NCBI GenBank assembly: GCA_002077065.1
Contig: NAJO01000005.1
Coordinates: 930,001-994,000, forward strand
Reading direction: 5' to 3'
Source of the DNA: Cryoendolithus antarcticus
Taxonomy: Eukaryota; Ascomycota; Dothideomycetes; Cladosporiales; Cladosporiaceae
Length of the DNA stretch: 64,000 bases
A program made the position numbers and the translations under genes. Numbering within the stretch: the stretch's first letter is position 1; the number at the start of each line of letters is the position of its first letter. This document shows positions 33,798 through 44,936 of this stretch, in pieces. Under the pieces are notes generated by a model that saw nothing but the letters and a program-made list of their open reading frames with translations, ran no database searches and had not been told where the DNA came from.

Positions 33798-35456
33798 TCA
33801 AGGCAGCGCATGCTTCGCATCAGAATCCGATGCCTGTGTCGCAACTCTTCGGCCTTCACGAGCTAGCTTCTTGTCGCCGCCAATGCCGAAGTCTTTGATC
33901 ACTAGCCAGGCCGGCACGATTGCGATTGCCCATAGGCCAAAGTTCAAGTAGATGCAGCCGACCTGACCCATAACCGGAATCGAGCAAAGCCCGTACTGCG
34001 AGAATCATCAGTATGTCTTCCTGTCTGAGTGTACCGAAACGGACGGCTACTGACCGAAACAGCCTGCACAGCAGATTCAGTGCCTCGCAGTAAGCCAGCG
34101 TACCGGACGACCTCCTCATCGGACTCTGCAAGATTGCCAATCACGAAGTAGAGGTACATATAATTCACCTGGAAATTGAGAACCATAAAGAGGAACCAAG
34201 CGAATCCAGTGCCAAATCCGCTGCTGGTCCAATCGTACACTGGTTTGTCTCGGTAGTATCTGGTAGCAATGATGGTGCCTAGACGTTCTGTCAGCTGTTT
34301 CGCTATTTGGTATAGAACCCTCGACAGATACTTGACTAACCCCAAAGCCACCAAGCTCCAGAGGTGATCATAATTGCGCCAAATGCACCCCGGGTGCGAG
34401 TTCGCAGCGACAATCGCTTGCTATCGAGCCACTGCCCAAGTATGTTACCGGCGATTAGTGCGACGATGCCCGATAGCAACGAGCCCAGTGCTCTAGCGCG
34501 GACCGAGTACCAGCTCCCGATGAAGGTGAAGAACACAGCTTCCCCAAAGACACTCTGCGCGATCAGTGGAATCACGAGAATAAACTTCGAGCCCAGAAAC
34601 AGTCGACCCGTGGCTTTGAGCTCATCGAATACGCGCTGCGACTTGGGTATGCCACATGATACAGTAACGCCATCGGTCCTCTGCACTTGGCTTGGACTGG
34701 ACAGTAGCAGCCCGGTGACGGGTGCAAGGGCCTGTAAAGCAATGAAGACCTGGAACACCGAGTATGACACTTTCCCAGCTGTGTTGCGAGAAGCGTTCAG
34801 CCCAACATTGACCGCACCACCGAGGATCTGGCCGAAGATACGAAAGCTGAGCCAGAAGCCAAGGAAGCGTCCTTGGTTCTCTGGCTCGGGGTAGGCCAGC
34901 GCGATTGCGGCTTCGGCCATCCAGAAGATGCCTGCCCCCAGCCCACACAGAGCTGCGCCGAGTAAGACAAACCAGGATGAGCCGTATCGATTGTTGCAGT
35001 ACAGGCCGGCCGCATATGGGCAGTAGCCAGCTGCTCCGAGGATCTGCACGCTGTCAGCGTCAAGGACACGGGTAATAGCATGGCATGCTAGAGACTGACC
35101 AGCGTCCACTTGATCCCAAGATACTTGACGAACACGCCGGACAGCGCGCACGTCAGGACCATGAAACAAAATGTCGAGGCGTTGGCAGCGTTTACGAGTC
35201 GCGGTGATTGTTCGCCTCCGCCTCCTAGGGCGTTCATGGAGCCCCAGATACCTGGCGCCATGAAGTTGCATAGGCCAAGAACGAGGGCATTGAACCACGT
35301 GGAGCGATACCACTTGACTCCTTTGAGTCAATGTTAGCATATCTGCGCGAATGGTAGAAAGCCTCTGAACGACGTACTACGCTTCGTGACTACAAGCCTG
35401 GCTTCATCTGCTTCGCTTGTCGTCGGGGACGACACATACTTCTCGTCTATCGCCAT
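33798..35456 (-). CDS. UNC93-like (DUF895) major-facilitator membrane protein
   Basis: Five exons, complement(join(33798..33995, 34055..34278, 34341..35043, 35100..35320, 35381..35456)), 473 aa. Introns are 56-62 nt, and each junction restores sequence, for example RVKWYRSTWFNALVLGLCNF and WWLWGTIIATRYY. About eleven hydrophobic segments are visible, with the family blocks GIWGSMNALGGGG, GAGIFWMAEAAIALAYPEP and NQGRFLGFWLSFRIFGQILGG split across short loops. The N-terminus is short and hydrophilic, and the C-terminus ends in a charged tail. Fungal UNC93-like proteins belong to the MFS superfamily; their substrates are mostly unknown. It follows VPS71 tail-to-tail. Confidence 0.85.
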
Positions 35457-36364
35457 CTCAGGGACTTGATCTCCAGTATATGACAAGAACGCTGCAACCA
35501 GCTAGGAACGACACCTACTGCTGGAGCCGCGGACACTCCCACGAGTTATATAAGATCTCTCAAAGAGCCCGGCTCCACTCCGTCAGATACCGGCAATGCC
35601 AGAGCAGTGGGTCGCCGTTGTCGCGAGAAGGCAATATTCTCACCTTGGGAGTGTGTATGCGGAGCTGATATAGCACGCAATCGAAACCTTGCAATCTGCA
35701 CAACGTGGCAGTCAACCTTGTCTGGATTTCAAACGTGGTATGGACCGCTCCAGTAAGTAAAGGCCCGTTTCTGTGACATCCGGCTCTGGTGGGTGTAACA
35801 CGACTGCGTCTTACTTATTCAATTCCCTTTTGACCGCCTACCACTCTGTCATAATCCTCATTCAAGCGTTCAATGATATCTAATGTGCAGTGCAGTCGTG
35901 TTGCGCACGGATTCATACATGCGCTAGCACGCAAGGCGGTGCCTGAGCACGCCATAGCTTAAGCTTCATGCACACTGGATCAGCATTGGACATTACCTTC
36001 CAGTGCTGTCGGCCTCATATCGGATATCGCGACGACGCCATCGACGAGGTGGTCAACGAAAATCTCATCTTGCGATATCGGCAATCTCACCGTCCTTTGC
36101 TTACAGGGCCAAGACGGATCCTTCGCTGTTGTGTTCCGACGACAGCAATACTGGCAGACAATACATCCTGAAGACACACGCATCGTCTTGCTTCGAAATC
36201 TCCTCAGGTTTCAAACCTCTCTCACGTCTATAGCGTTTTAGTACCTTACTGCTACGGCTTGGCGAACAGAAGCAGGACCTCTCTCCAAACGTTTGAGGAA
36301 GCCGAAGTGTGTTGTAAGCGAAAGTGAGCCTCGGTCTTCGAGCAGCGGCGCAGGAGCCTATCTG
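35457..36364. other. Divergent region, UNC93-like gene and decayed monooxygenase
   Basis: About 900 nt. Besides the TATA box for the minus-strand gene, I see only short ORFs. No recognisable coding sequence. Confidence 0.4.
35546..35553 (-). promoter_or_regulatory. TATA box of the UNC93-like gene
   Basis: TTATATAA (self-complementary) about 90 nt upstream of the start at 35456. The position and sequence fit a core promoter. Confidence 0.45.
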
Positions 36365-37963
36365 ATGGCGGACGTATCGACAAATGGCTCGTCTAAGAAG
36401 CCATGGGTCATGAACGCCTTCGCGATGACAGCTCCCGGGCATCTAGCACCTGGTGAGCCTCAGCGGATTCTGCCATCGTCCACGCATTAGTTGACCGCAA
36501 ATTTCAGGTCTATGGCGACATCCCTCGCAAGAGAAGCAGACGCTCTCGCACTGGGTGAATCTGGCCAGGTTTCTGGATGACAACGGCTTCCATGCATTGT
36601 TCTTTGCCGACGTTCTTGGTAATCTTTAGACCGCTTGATCTTACCAAGTCAATACTGACTTGCCTTCTCGGTATCTATGATGTCTACAAAGACAGTGACG
36701 GGCCCGCGCTCAAGTCGGCAGCCCAAGTACCCATCCTCGACATTAGTCTTTTAGTATCAGCCATGGCTCACGCGACAAAGAACATTTCCTTCGGCATCAC
36801 GGCCAGCACGACCTACGAAAATCCATATGCCCTGGCTCGAAGATTCGCAACACTCGACCACATCACTGATGGTCGAGTGGGCTTCAACATCGTCACCTCT
36901 TACTTGCACAGTGCGGCAATGTCATTTGGGTTAGAGAAGGCTGTAGAGCACGATGAGCGGTATGCGATAGCTGATGAGTTCTTGGAAGTCTTTTACAAGT
37001 TGCTGGAGGGGTCTTGGCAAGCGGATGCCGTCGTAGCTGACAAGGCTACCAGGATCTGGACGGATGCGAGTAAGGTGCGGAAGATCGATCACGTCGGGTA
37101 GGTCCTCAGCTCATCCAGATGGCACTGTGTTCAGTCCCGATTGAATGGTCAATATTCGACGGTAATCCAATTGCTGACGATCGTCCAGCAAATACTTCCG
37201 CTGCGCAGGTCCCAGCATCGTCGATCCATCGCCGCAACGTACTCCCTTCCTACTTCAAGCGGGAGCGTCGAAAGCTGGAAAGCTTTTCGCTGCGAAGCAC
37301 AGTGAAGCCATGTTCCTACCGGGTCTCGTTCCGCGGAAGACCCTTCAAGTGGTGCAGGATACGCGCGCAATCCTCCGAGATCTGGGCAGACCAGTAGACA
37401 GCATCAAGTTCATCGCGGGCATATTCATCATAGTTGATGAGACCGACGAAAAAGCTCAAGCAAAGTTCGATGACATGCTGCAATACGCCGACCTGGAAGG
37501 GACAGCGGCACTGTTCGGAGGGTGGTCCGGTACTGACTTGTCAACATTCAGCGATGACGAAGACTTCAAATTCGCCGCAGCACCTGCAATCCAGTCGATG
37601 ATCAATTCGTGGACTGAGACCGTGCCTGGCACGAAAGACACAAAGTGGACCAAGAAACTCGTGTTGTAGCATCTCGCAATCTCCGGAGCGCACGAACGTG
37701 CTATAGGGAGCCCAATCACCGTAGCGAACATCTTACAGAAGTGGGTGGACGAGGCGCAGATCGACGGCTTCAACATCAGCTATGCCACGACTCCGGGTAC
37801 CTTCGAGGACATCGTGAAGTATCTCTGGCCGGAGTTAAGAAGACGAGGCGTGCTGCAGGAGAAATACGCTGGAACCTCGATGCGGGAGAATTACCTGGCG
37901 GATGGCGGAGGGCCGAAGGTGAGGAGCTGGCATCCGGCTAGCAGATATACCTGGCAGGCCTGA
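36365..37963 (+). pseudogene. Broken NtaA/SnaA/DszA-type flavin monooxygenase (luciferase-like)
   Basis: The former exons are 36365..36452, 36508..36618, 36671..37097 and 37189..37963, which would encode 466 residues. The order of blocks matches the family: KPWVMNAFAMTAPGH, GIYDVYKDSDGPALKSAAQV, LDHITDGRVGFNIVTSYL, PSPQRTPFLLQAGASKAGK, then VDEAQIDGFNISY. Two lesions are visible. The third exon's acceptor ends in CG instead of AG at 36669-36670, although the donor (GTAATC) and branch (ACTGAC) are in place. An in-frame TAG at 37667-37669 is followed by 97 more codons of family-like sequence. Intact members are FMNH2-dependent oxygenases acting on chelators, sulfur compounds or antibiotics. A shortened product remains possible through a downstream acceptor, so decay is likely but not proven. 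Confidence 0.8.
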
Positions 37964-38313
37964 GCCCAGAACCTAGCAGCTTCATTGTAGCTACCCTCTT
38001 CGGTAGTGTCGCACGACGCACACACTGTCCGATCGGATTCGCTGTGGCAAAGGCACTCGAGTATTGACTCTGTCGCTTTCCGGTCGTGTCAGAAATCTCC
38101 AAAGCATCAACGAGCTGCGTTAGCGATGCTTCAAGTGTAACAGACAGTTGACTCTGCCAACGCTCGGTCTCAATGGACGTGCGCGGCGCCGGCGACAGCA
38201 GCACAAGCACAGACACAAAATCCACGAGCGAAGCGCACTCCGAAACATGAAATGTGAATGCATAACGTTGTGCCTCAGTATGTACAAGTTTTGAGGATTC
38301 AGTACACCCCAAA
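37964..38313. other. Convergent 3' region
   Basis: About 350 nt between the end of the decayed monooxygenase and the stop of the rhodopsin-domain gene. Nothing gene-like is seen. Confidence 0.4.
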
Positions 38314-39548
38314 TCATGAATTCGTCACCCGCCACGAGGTATGCACTCGAATGCCATCAGCCGATAGTATTCGTTCCTGGCTCGTCCTGTCAGTCCAGTC
38401 CCTCTCGCTGGCATTACTTGCGCCCTCGTGCTCCTCCACGCCTGCGCTAGTCACCATCGCCGAATTCTTGTAGGTGGTGAGCTTTACGTCTTCTTCGCCC
38501 ATGGACCCAAGCGGGATAGATCGCATCCGCGAGCTGGTCTTCTTCGAGTCGACTGACATCTTCGCAGCAGCCTTACTACCTCGCCCGTACCGCGGAATAT
38601 CGTTGGGTCCTTGAGGAATGTAGCCGCGGTTAGAAGACTGCTGTCTCATTTGGGTGAAGAGTACCCGAAAGCTGGTGAGGCAGACCACCACGACAGCTAC
38701 GCCAGACTCGAGCGCACTGAAGCACGCTAGCCAGCTGATCTCGGGATGCACGGCGCTGCCCGGGTTGGTAACAATGATGCGGATCGCTGAGAAGACAATC
38801 GTGATTATGCCCAAGCACAGGACTGCGGCCAGCCCGAATTTCTGCTGAATGCTCATCTGTAGTCGCCAAGTCAAGAGGATCGGGATGACCATGATCATTG
38901 CGTCTGTCAAGATGTCCACGGCGGTGCTGTAGCGGAGACTGATAAGCGAGATGTGAATATTGTACGGGGTTTCGCAGGCGCCCAGGATGAATGAGGTGCA
39001 CGACACCGGGTAAGTGATGACGCATCCGATGTAGCTAACGACGGTGACTGCCATTGCTACCCACCAAAGGCGGTGCAACGTGGGGATCTGGTGTGTGAGT
39101 CGCCAGAAGAAGGCCAAGAAGGATGACTTGACGGCCCACAAGCAGCTCCAAAATAACATAGTCGAGGCGAACTGGCATTTGAGGTAAAATGTCGACCTCT
39201 CCATGAAATTGGGAGCAGGATCCAGCGCACCAACACTCAGAAGTATGATGTCGTACATGGGGTGGGCCATCAATGTCGTGACTACGCTGTTCGCCAGCAA
39301 GAAGCAGAGCGCAAGAACCACGAGTCCATCATCGAGGTGTAGTCGCCGAGCAAATTTGAGATGGATCGCCAACCTTGTGAGGACCAAAATAACACACAGT
39401 CCGGATGTGACCCAGGTCACTGACTATGGCTGATGTCAGTACATCTCCTTCCCGCCAAGTGCGATGTACTCACCAATAAGGTAGCATAGGGGACTCGCGA
39501 TGCTTGATCGCCTGTAGTGATGAATGGCGAAGTCGAGTTGCCCGACAT
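38314..39548 (-). CDS. Rhodopsin-domain seven-TM protein (PTH11/SAT4 type)
   Basis: The model is complement(join(38314..39423, 39474..39548)), 394 aa. The 50-nt intron joins YATLL to SVTWVTSGLCVIL, so the first membrane span is completed only after splicing. Seven hydrophobic segments follow with family landmarks: RRLHLDDGLVVLALC, LWAVKSSFLAFFWRL, CxxxxxxxYPVSC loops, and SLRYSTAVDILTDAMIMVIP. The last 100 residues form a Ser/Arg-rich cytosolic tail. This fungal family includes Pth11-like receptors, but most members have no known ligand. Families like this are expanded in plant-associated and saprotrophic ascomycetes. Confidence 0.85.
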
Positions 39549-40874
39549 TACGGCAACGGCTCTTCGCTGTCAAACAGCAGATGCTGCCTCGTCAGTGTAG
39601 CATCAAGACTCGGTGCGAGCGCAGAAACACCTCGAGGAGTGCTTCGCGTCATTTTGATTTCCTGTCGTTCATGCATCGCGTGCGATGCCACTCGAGACCC
39701 TTGTGCGGGATGTGGGCATATAGTCTCAAGCGAGCTGCACAGTAGCATCGACTGGGCCCGGTACATGCTAGCACGAGCATAGTAGTGCCCTGTACACAGT
39801 TCGAATGTCTCAACCCCAATTGCCGGACAACGTGGGAGACGTGGAATGCTTGCCTTACTTGGCAGGTCGTGGGATGCAAGTTACATGCGACCCTGCATGT
39901 TAGTCTACCTCGAGCTTGACCAGGCATAGCAGTGACCGAAGGCAGCACAAAGAGCATAGAGTCTTCAGCCCGTTCATATCGGCGACACCTTTGGACATGA
40001 GCATGTAGTGGTGCAAGTTGTGGCGACCTTCTTCTTCACAATGACTGCTCGAGTAGTTTATAGTCCACCTTCGCGAGAATCTCGCCAAGAGAGACGGTCA
40101 CTCCACGCAGAGTGGGCTGTAGGATGCGGACAAGGGCCCGGAAGCTGTCCCAGTCGAGCCTTCGAAAACCGTACCCTGGTACTGTCCACTCAGGAATCCT
40201 GTCCTAGGCTCTAGCGACTGCGATGGGGATCATTGTCACTTCGCTTGGAGGCCAGGACGGATGTAGCCGTGACGCCGCTTCCTCACGAGTGATGGTGAAT
40301 TAGGTGGCATGTCCCCGTTCGCGTACATCGGGTTTGGATATTCCGACGGCACTTGTGAGCTTTAACCATTTCTGACTCTCGCTCCGACCCATGCGGCGTG
40401 GGGGGGTAGGAAGCCGAGGAAGCCGACACCCGCGGACCCACTATCATTACAAGACCATCCCTACTAGCAACGGCAATAGCCACCACCCTATGCATCATTT
40501 GCAGCCGCGCATATATTACTCCTGCCCATCCTCGCGAGGCACCTTACCGAAGTCGTGGAGGAATCGCTTAACCGCCGATCTCGCCAGGTGCTCTCGCTGT
40601 GGCAAAATTGTCGAAGTATTGTTGATTTCATCCGTGCCGCACATTGCCTAGGTCTCTGCACCTTCCGCTTTGTGCTAACATTACACAGCATGGCAGATGC
40701 CGCTCGCATATCGGGCTGTTCTTAGTTACGCAGGCCATTGAAGGTAAGCGAGCATATTCTGATACAAAGCTCGACGCTGCCCTGTTTGCCCCTGCGTCAA
40801 CTCATCCCGCGGCTCGATTGTTCAACATCTTTTCCTTTGCCTGCCATCGGTGGGATTTCCTATCTTGCAAAGCC
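39549..40874. other. Divergent region of 1.3 kb
   Basis: It lies between the rhodopsin-domain gene and the flavoprotein gene. Several ORFs of 60-100 codons occur, but none is convincing. A G-run is at about 40400-40406. No RNA gene found. Confidence 0.4.
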
Positions 40875-42566
40875 ATGTTGCGAAGCTCCTTGGTCTCGTT
40901 AGCGGTCACCGCAGCCACTGTCACAGGCTTAGCACTCGATCCGCGCGCCACGACACCATACGATAGTACATGGCACCCGTCCACCTACACGACCGCACAG
41001 GTCCAGTCGTTGTTGTCGCAGAAATTGAGATGTGTAAGTACCTTGCAACCGCCCGACTGATTTGACGTGCACACGCTGATCAGAGTCAGTGTACTGCCTT
41101 GTCTGTTGTATTTGGGAGCAAGGTGTCATACCCAAACTCCACCACCTATGATGCTTCGCTGTTATCGTACTGGAGCATTCAGGAAGAAGAAGTCACGCCG
41201 ACATGCGTCTTCACGCCAAGCACTAAGGAGGACGTCTCGTTAGCAGTCTTCGTTCTCAACGTTGGAGGCAAAGTCTTTCCGGGCAGATGCAACTTCGCCG
41301 TTCGATCGGGAGGGTGAGTGTCATGACCGTGACCATGTGCTGGGCCATCACTCACACTTTCACAGGCATACGCCATTCGCGGGCGCAGCCAACATCGAGG
41401 AAGGTGTCACGATTGATCTGAAGAACCTCAATTCCGTAATCGTCTCTGCCGATCGGACAACCGTCAACATAGGGCCAGCCAACCGATGGCAGAACGTCTA
41501 CAGTCAGCTTGACGCTCAAGGCCTATCAACGTCGGGAGGTCGAGTCGCGACCGTCGGGGCCGGCGGTCTGATCACTGGCGGCGGCATCTCGTTCTTCTCG
41601 CCGCGCTATGGCTTCGTTTGCGACAACGTGCTTAGCTTCGAGGTCGTCCTCGCTTCGGGACAGATCGTCAGTGCCAATGCGACGTCTAATCCCGACTTGT
41701 GGCGTGCTCTCCGTGGCGGTTCGAACAACTTCGGCATCGTCACGAACTTCAAGATGCGAGCTTTCGCTCAAGGCGAATTCTGGGGCGGCTACATCGGTCT
41801 TGCGGTTGACTCGCTGCAGACTCAGCTACAAGCCTTCGAAGACTTCACGGGTAGCCCGAACTATGACCCATATGCTTCTTTGATCTACAGTCTCGTACTT
41901 GACCCGGCAAGTGGGACCTGGAGTGTCGCATGCAGTATTGAGTACACAAAGTCGAATCCGGCTGTTGTGAACCCGCCCTACTTTCAGAACTTCACCTCCC
42001 TGCCACAGACCTTCTCTACACTCAGAGTCAGCTCGCTCACTGACAAGACTGTCGAGCTCGCCTACTCGAACCCCATCGGATTCCGTCAGCTCTTCGCCAC
42101 AGGCACCTACGGCAACTCCGCGAAGCAGATGCTCGCCATCTATCAAGCTGGCAATTCCACTGTGCAGTCGATTCGCAATGTCCCGGGCCTACAGTGGAGT
42201 CTCTCTTACCAGCCAGAGCCGACGATTATCACCAGCAAAGCCGTGACCAGCGGGGGCAACTCGCTAGGTCTCGACGTATCTGACGGCAACCTGGTGAATG
42301 TCCTGTTGACAGCAACTTGGAACAACACTGCCGACGATGCGCGTGTGAACGCAGCAGCTAAAGCGCTCTTCAGCCAAGCCGGAGCATCAGCGAAGAAGCT
42401 GGGTGTGACCAACCCATACCTGTACCTGAACTACGCTGCACCATGGCAAGATCCGATCGCAGGGTACGGCGCGGCGAACGTTGCAGCATTGAAGGCTGCG
42501 AGCGCAGAATACGATCCTAGCGGAGTGTTCCAGAAGCAGGTGCCTGGTGGCTTCAAGCTGAAATAG
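40875..42566 (+). CDS. Secreted FAD-linked oxidase, berberine-bridge-enzyme type
   Basis: The model is join(40875..41033, 41090..41313, 41366..42566), 527 aa. A signal peptide (MLRSSLVSLAVTAATVTGLA) leads into the FAD-binding PCMH domain. RSGGHTPFAGAANIEEGVTI has the His that usually carries covalent FAD; the intron at 41314-41365 splits this motif. GGRVATVGAGGLITGGGISF and LRGGSNNFGIVTNF are further FAD-binding blocks. The C-terminal BBE segment ends NYAAPWQDPIAGYG and YDPSGVFQKQVPGGFK. The first intron has two in-frame acceptors six nt apart. A second flavin-linking Cys is not evident. Members oxidise sugars, alcohols or secondary-metabolite intermediates. No metabolite backbone gene is nearby, so a role in a cluster is not supported. 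Confidence 0.9.
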
Positions 42567-43000
42567 ATAGACGTTTGAAGTAGACATCACATAGGAGCCT
42601 ACCACACCCACTTCACATCAGCCGCTTCACAGCAGATCTCCACTAGTCCTCCCGAAGCATCTTAGATCCGAACATGTCGACGGAATTGAAGCAGTGATAT
42701 ATCCTTTCTTGATGGGTGATCTAGATCGCGATAACCGGCGGTAAGGTTTGTTGGAGGATGCGACCTCCAAACGGTTGCTATGTGGCTCCATCAGCGCTAC
42801 GCGTTAGCACAATCACGAGCAGACGCTTCGGAACTGTGCGAAAGATAAGCATGGCATCGGTCTAGGTCGAGGTTCAACGGTAAGTGATACTTGAAAATAA
42901 ACTCGAGAACCGGCTCTCCGTTGACATCTTTCACTACGTCGCAGATGAGCACGATAGTCTTTGCCCTAAATTATCCCAAGGACCAAGAAGACATCTCGCG
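42567..43000. other. Intergenic region upstream of the cysteine-rich gene set
   Basis: About 430 nt. It contains an AT-rich stretch near 42690-42720. The frame of the next gene is open back to 42884, but the ATG at 43001 starts a signal peptide, so the upstream part is taken as leader. Confidence 0.4.
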
Positions 43001-43393
43001 ATGTCCTGGAGGACTGCTGTCACAGTTATGGCTCTATCATTCACGGCCACTAACTTCGCAACCCTCTACCGGGACACTCCTCAAACTCCCATAGTCAAAT
43101 GCATCGGCCGTGGCGGCAACGACGGCCAGCTCTGCGTCAAATGGGCAGTCACACAACTCGATCCACGGACAGTCAAGCAAGAAGATCTGGATGTCGCAAA
43201 TGCAGAGTGTCACGTCAATTGCGCCAGTCTGGATCATCAGAAGTGCTGGGCAATCGATGTGGCGACCAATGCGATGAACTACACATGTGTGGACGAAGAT
43301 TGGTTTCCATCAGGAACACTCCCACTTGCGGAGTTTGAGGCTCTAAGGCTCCAGACTTGGGAGGGAAGGGCTGACAATGATGGACTGGTGTGA
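43001..43393 (+). CDS. Small cysteine-rich secreted protein, copy A
   Basis: Single exon, 130 aa. A signal-peptide-like start (MSWRTAVTVMALSFTATNFA) precedes a short mature protein with six Cys at residues 34, 45, 70, 74, 82 and 96. The pattern is C-x10-C-V-K-W, C-x3-C-x7-C and x13-C, with NYTC at the last Cys. Pairwise spacing from Cys 70 onward matches copies B and C nearby. The tail after Cys 96 is Trp/Glu/Leu-containing and lacks Cys. Size, secretion and Cys content are typical of fungal effector-like or surface proteins. I do not recognise a known family. The function is unknown. Confidence 0.65.
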   Translation: MSWRTAVTVMALSFTATNFATLYRDTPQTPIVKCIGRGGNDGQLCVKWAVTQLDPRTVKQEDLDVANAECHVNCASLDHQKCWAIDVATNAMNYTCVDEDWFPSGTLPLAEFEALRLQTWEGRADNDGLV

Positions 43394-43638
43394 TAAGCTA
43401 TCCTTGCTTGTATGGAGACTTCGCAATACACTGTTGACGCGTGCGAGACGCATCAAACCCAGCAAACCGCAAATCAAGACAATCTGCACCATGCATTTCC
43501 ATCTGGCCGGGAGCGCCAGGCCCTCGGCTTGAGACCGCCTGTCCAATTGAACTTCCCAGCATGTCTACCCCATTGGGCAAGTCTACAAGACGCATTTCGT
43601 GATGCCGTTTTTGTGGTCGCATCCCCGTGGCCTGTCGC

Positions 43639-44328
43639 TCACACAGATGTACTGAATGTAGCTCTCTTCAACACCACAAGTTGGCACGACTGTTTCAGCC
43701 GAACACAATTGCGCGTGCACAGATCCGATGCCTCGAATATTCGAGACTGAGACATCTCCAGTGGCTCGGAATAAGCCCAAGAAACGCAGAGAGACTCGTC
43801 GGTGTCGCCGTCAGGATTTCTCCTTCCAACACAAGCAGATCTCGGATTTTTGGCGCCTCGATTACCTAGATTAACTTCCGAGACAATCTTCATGATCGTG
43901 CTGAAGATAACGTCGGCAGCCGCGACGTATGTGACCGCGTGGTCATTGGAACAGGCTCCCGACATCGCATAGAAGCAGGCGAAGAACGTGGCCAGCTTAG
44001 ATTTCTGGGACGTGACGTCGGTGTTTGTGGAGGACGTGATCGAATCCGACTTATGCCACATATCGGATATTGCAGTGTTCCAGTCCGTCTCGATCGCCAG
44101 GTGCGTGACAATGTCGTGTGTACTGGCGTCATGATCACCAGTAGTGTTCGCCGGCACCGAGAAGTAGTGCTCAAGGTCAATAAATTCGAATTCGTAGCCT
44201 GTCAATTCATCTACGCAGTCGGCTCTTAGCACACCATCAACGTGGTGGGCTCCAGTGCAAGTAGCGTTTGCTGAAATTGACATGGCGATGGCTACTGTCA
44301 AGCCGATAAGCTGATATTTGCGTAACAT
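43639..44328 (-). CDS. Cysteine-rich secreted protein, copy B, with an apparent C-terminal frameshift
   Basis: Open frame of 229 aa from 44328, with a clear signal peptide (MLRKYQLIGLTVAIAMSISA). It has about 140 residues not found in A or C (Cys 24, 38, 118, 126, possible N-glycosylation NTT), then the shared module with Cys 166, 181, 204, 208 and 215. After Cys 215 the frame runs to TGA at 43639 without the next expected Cys. In another frame the codons for that Cys and two more follow, ending at 43583. The distance between the two Cys codons is 38 nt, where copies A and C have 39. One lost base therefore explains the break. It could be a real mutation or a sequence error. A TATA box lies at 44414-44419. 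Confidence 0.6.
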   Translation of the reverse strand: MLRKYQLIGLTVAIAMSISANATCTGAHHVDGVLRADCVDELTGYEFEFIDLEHYFSVPANTTGDHDASTHDIVTHLAIETDWNTAISDMWHKSDSITSSTNTDVTSQKSKLATFFACFYAMSGACSNDHAVTYVAAADVIFSTIMKIVSEVNLGNRGAKNPRSACVGRRNPDGDTDESLCVSWAYSEPLEMSQSRIFEASDLCTRNCVRLKQSCQLVVLKRATFSTSV

Positions 44329-44936
44329 AGTGACGTGGTAGGAGATGGTGCTGTTGCAGTGCTTATGGTCTTCGCCCATATAGGGTAGTATGTTTCATGG
44401 CGTCGGCCGTCTACTTATAGTGTAAGTTGAACATCAACGACAACACCCGGCGACAGGCGCCATTCGATGTGTCAAGTTATGATGCCCATAACCTTGGCTG
44501 AGTCGTTACAAGTGGAACCACAAGTGCGACACTGCATCTAGCAATGCCTAGCATCATAGGTCGGGTAGTGCTGACGTACTAATCTTCGTGCATGCAATGG
44601 TCAGCAGTGCCTACCAGCGCCAATCAAAGTCAAGAACTTCGGTGTCTGTTGGGTTGATGCTGAGACAAGAGTCTTCGACGATTGGGTCGTTGAGCACGAG
44701 CGGTAAGTTACTTGGCGGAGACTTCTTCGCGTACGCTTTGTGTGCGCTACAAATAAAGTATGCAGAGCTCCTCTGTCTTCAACGCGCGACTCACTTTACC
44801 AGTCACTTTTCCAGACTGGCATTACTGCGTCCAAGAGTCCAAGATCTTCCAGGCGCGCGCATTCCAACAGAGTACATTGCACCCCTTTGCACGGCCAATG
44901 AGAGGACAAGGGCCTGCCTACGAACACAAGGTGTTC
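44329..44936. other. Divergent region between cysteine-rich genes B and C
   Basis: About 600 nt. It holds the TATA box of gene B and a short stretch (44608-44703, plus strand) whose translation loosely resembles the first half of the shared module (C, then C followed nine residues later by FD). That resemblance is weak. The frame of gene C is open from 44760. Confidence 0.35.
44414..44419 (-). promoter_or_regulatory. TATA box of cysteine-rich gene B
   Basis: TATAAG on the minus strand 86 nt upstream of the ATG at 44328. Position and sequence support active transcription of this gene at some point. Confidence 0.4.

Noticed and set aside
28865..42566. Secondary-metabolite cluster made of the oxidase, transporter, monooxygenase and flavoprotein
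   Set aside because: No backbone enzyme (PKS, NRPS, terpene synthase or DMATS) or pathway regulator is present. VPS71 and a thioesterase homologue lie in between, and the monooxygenase is broken.
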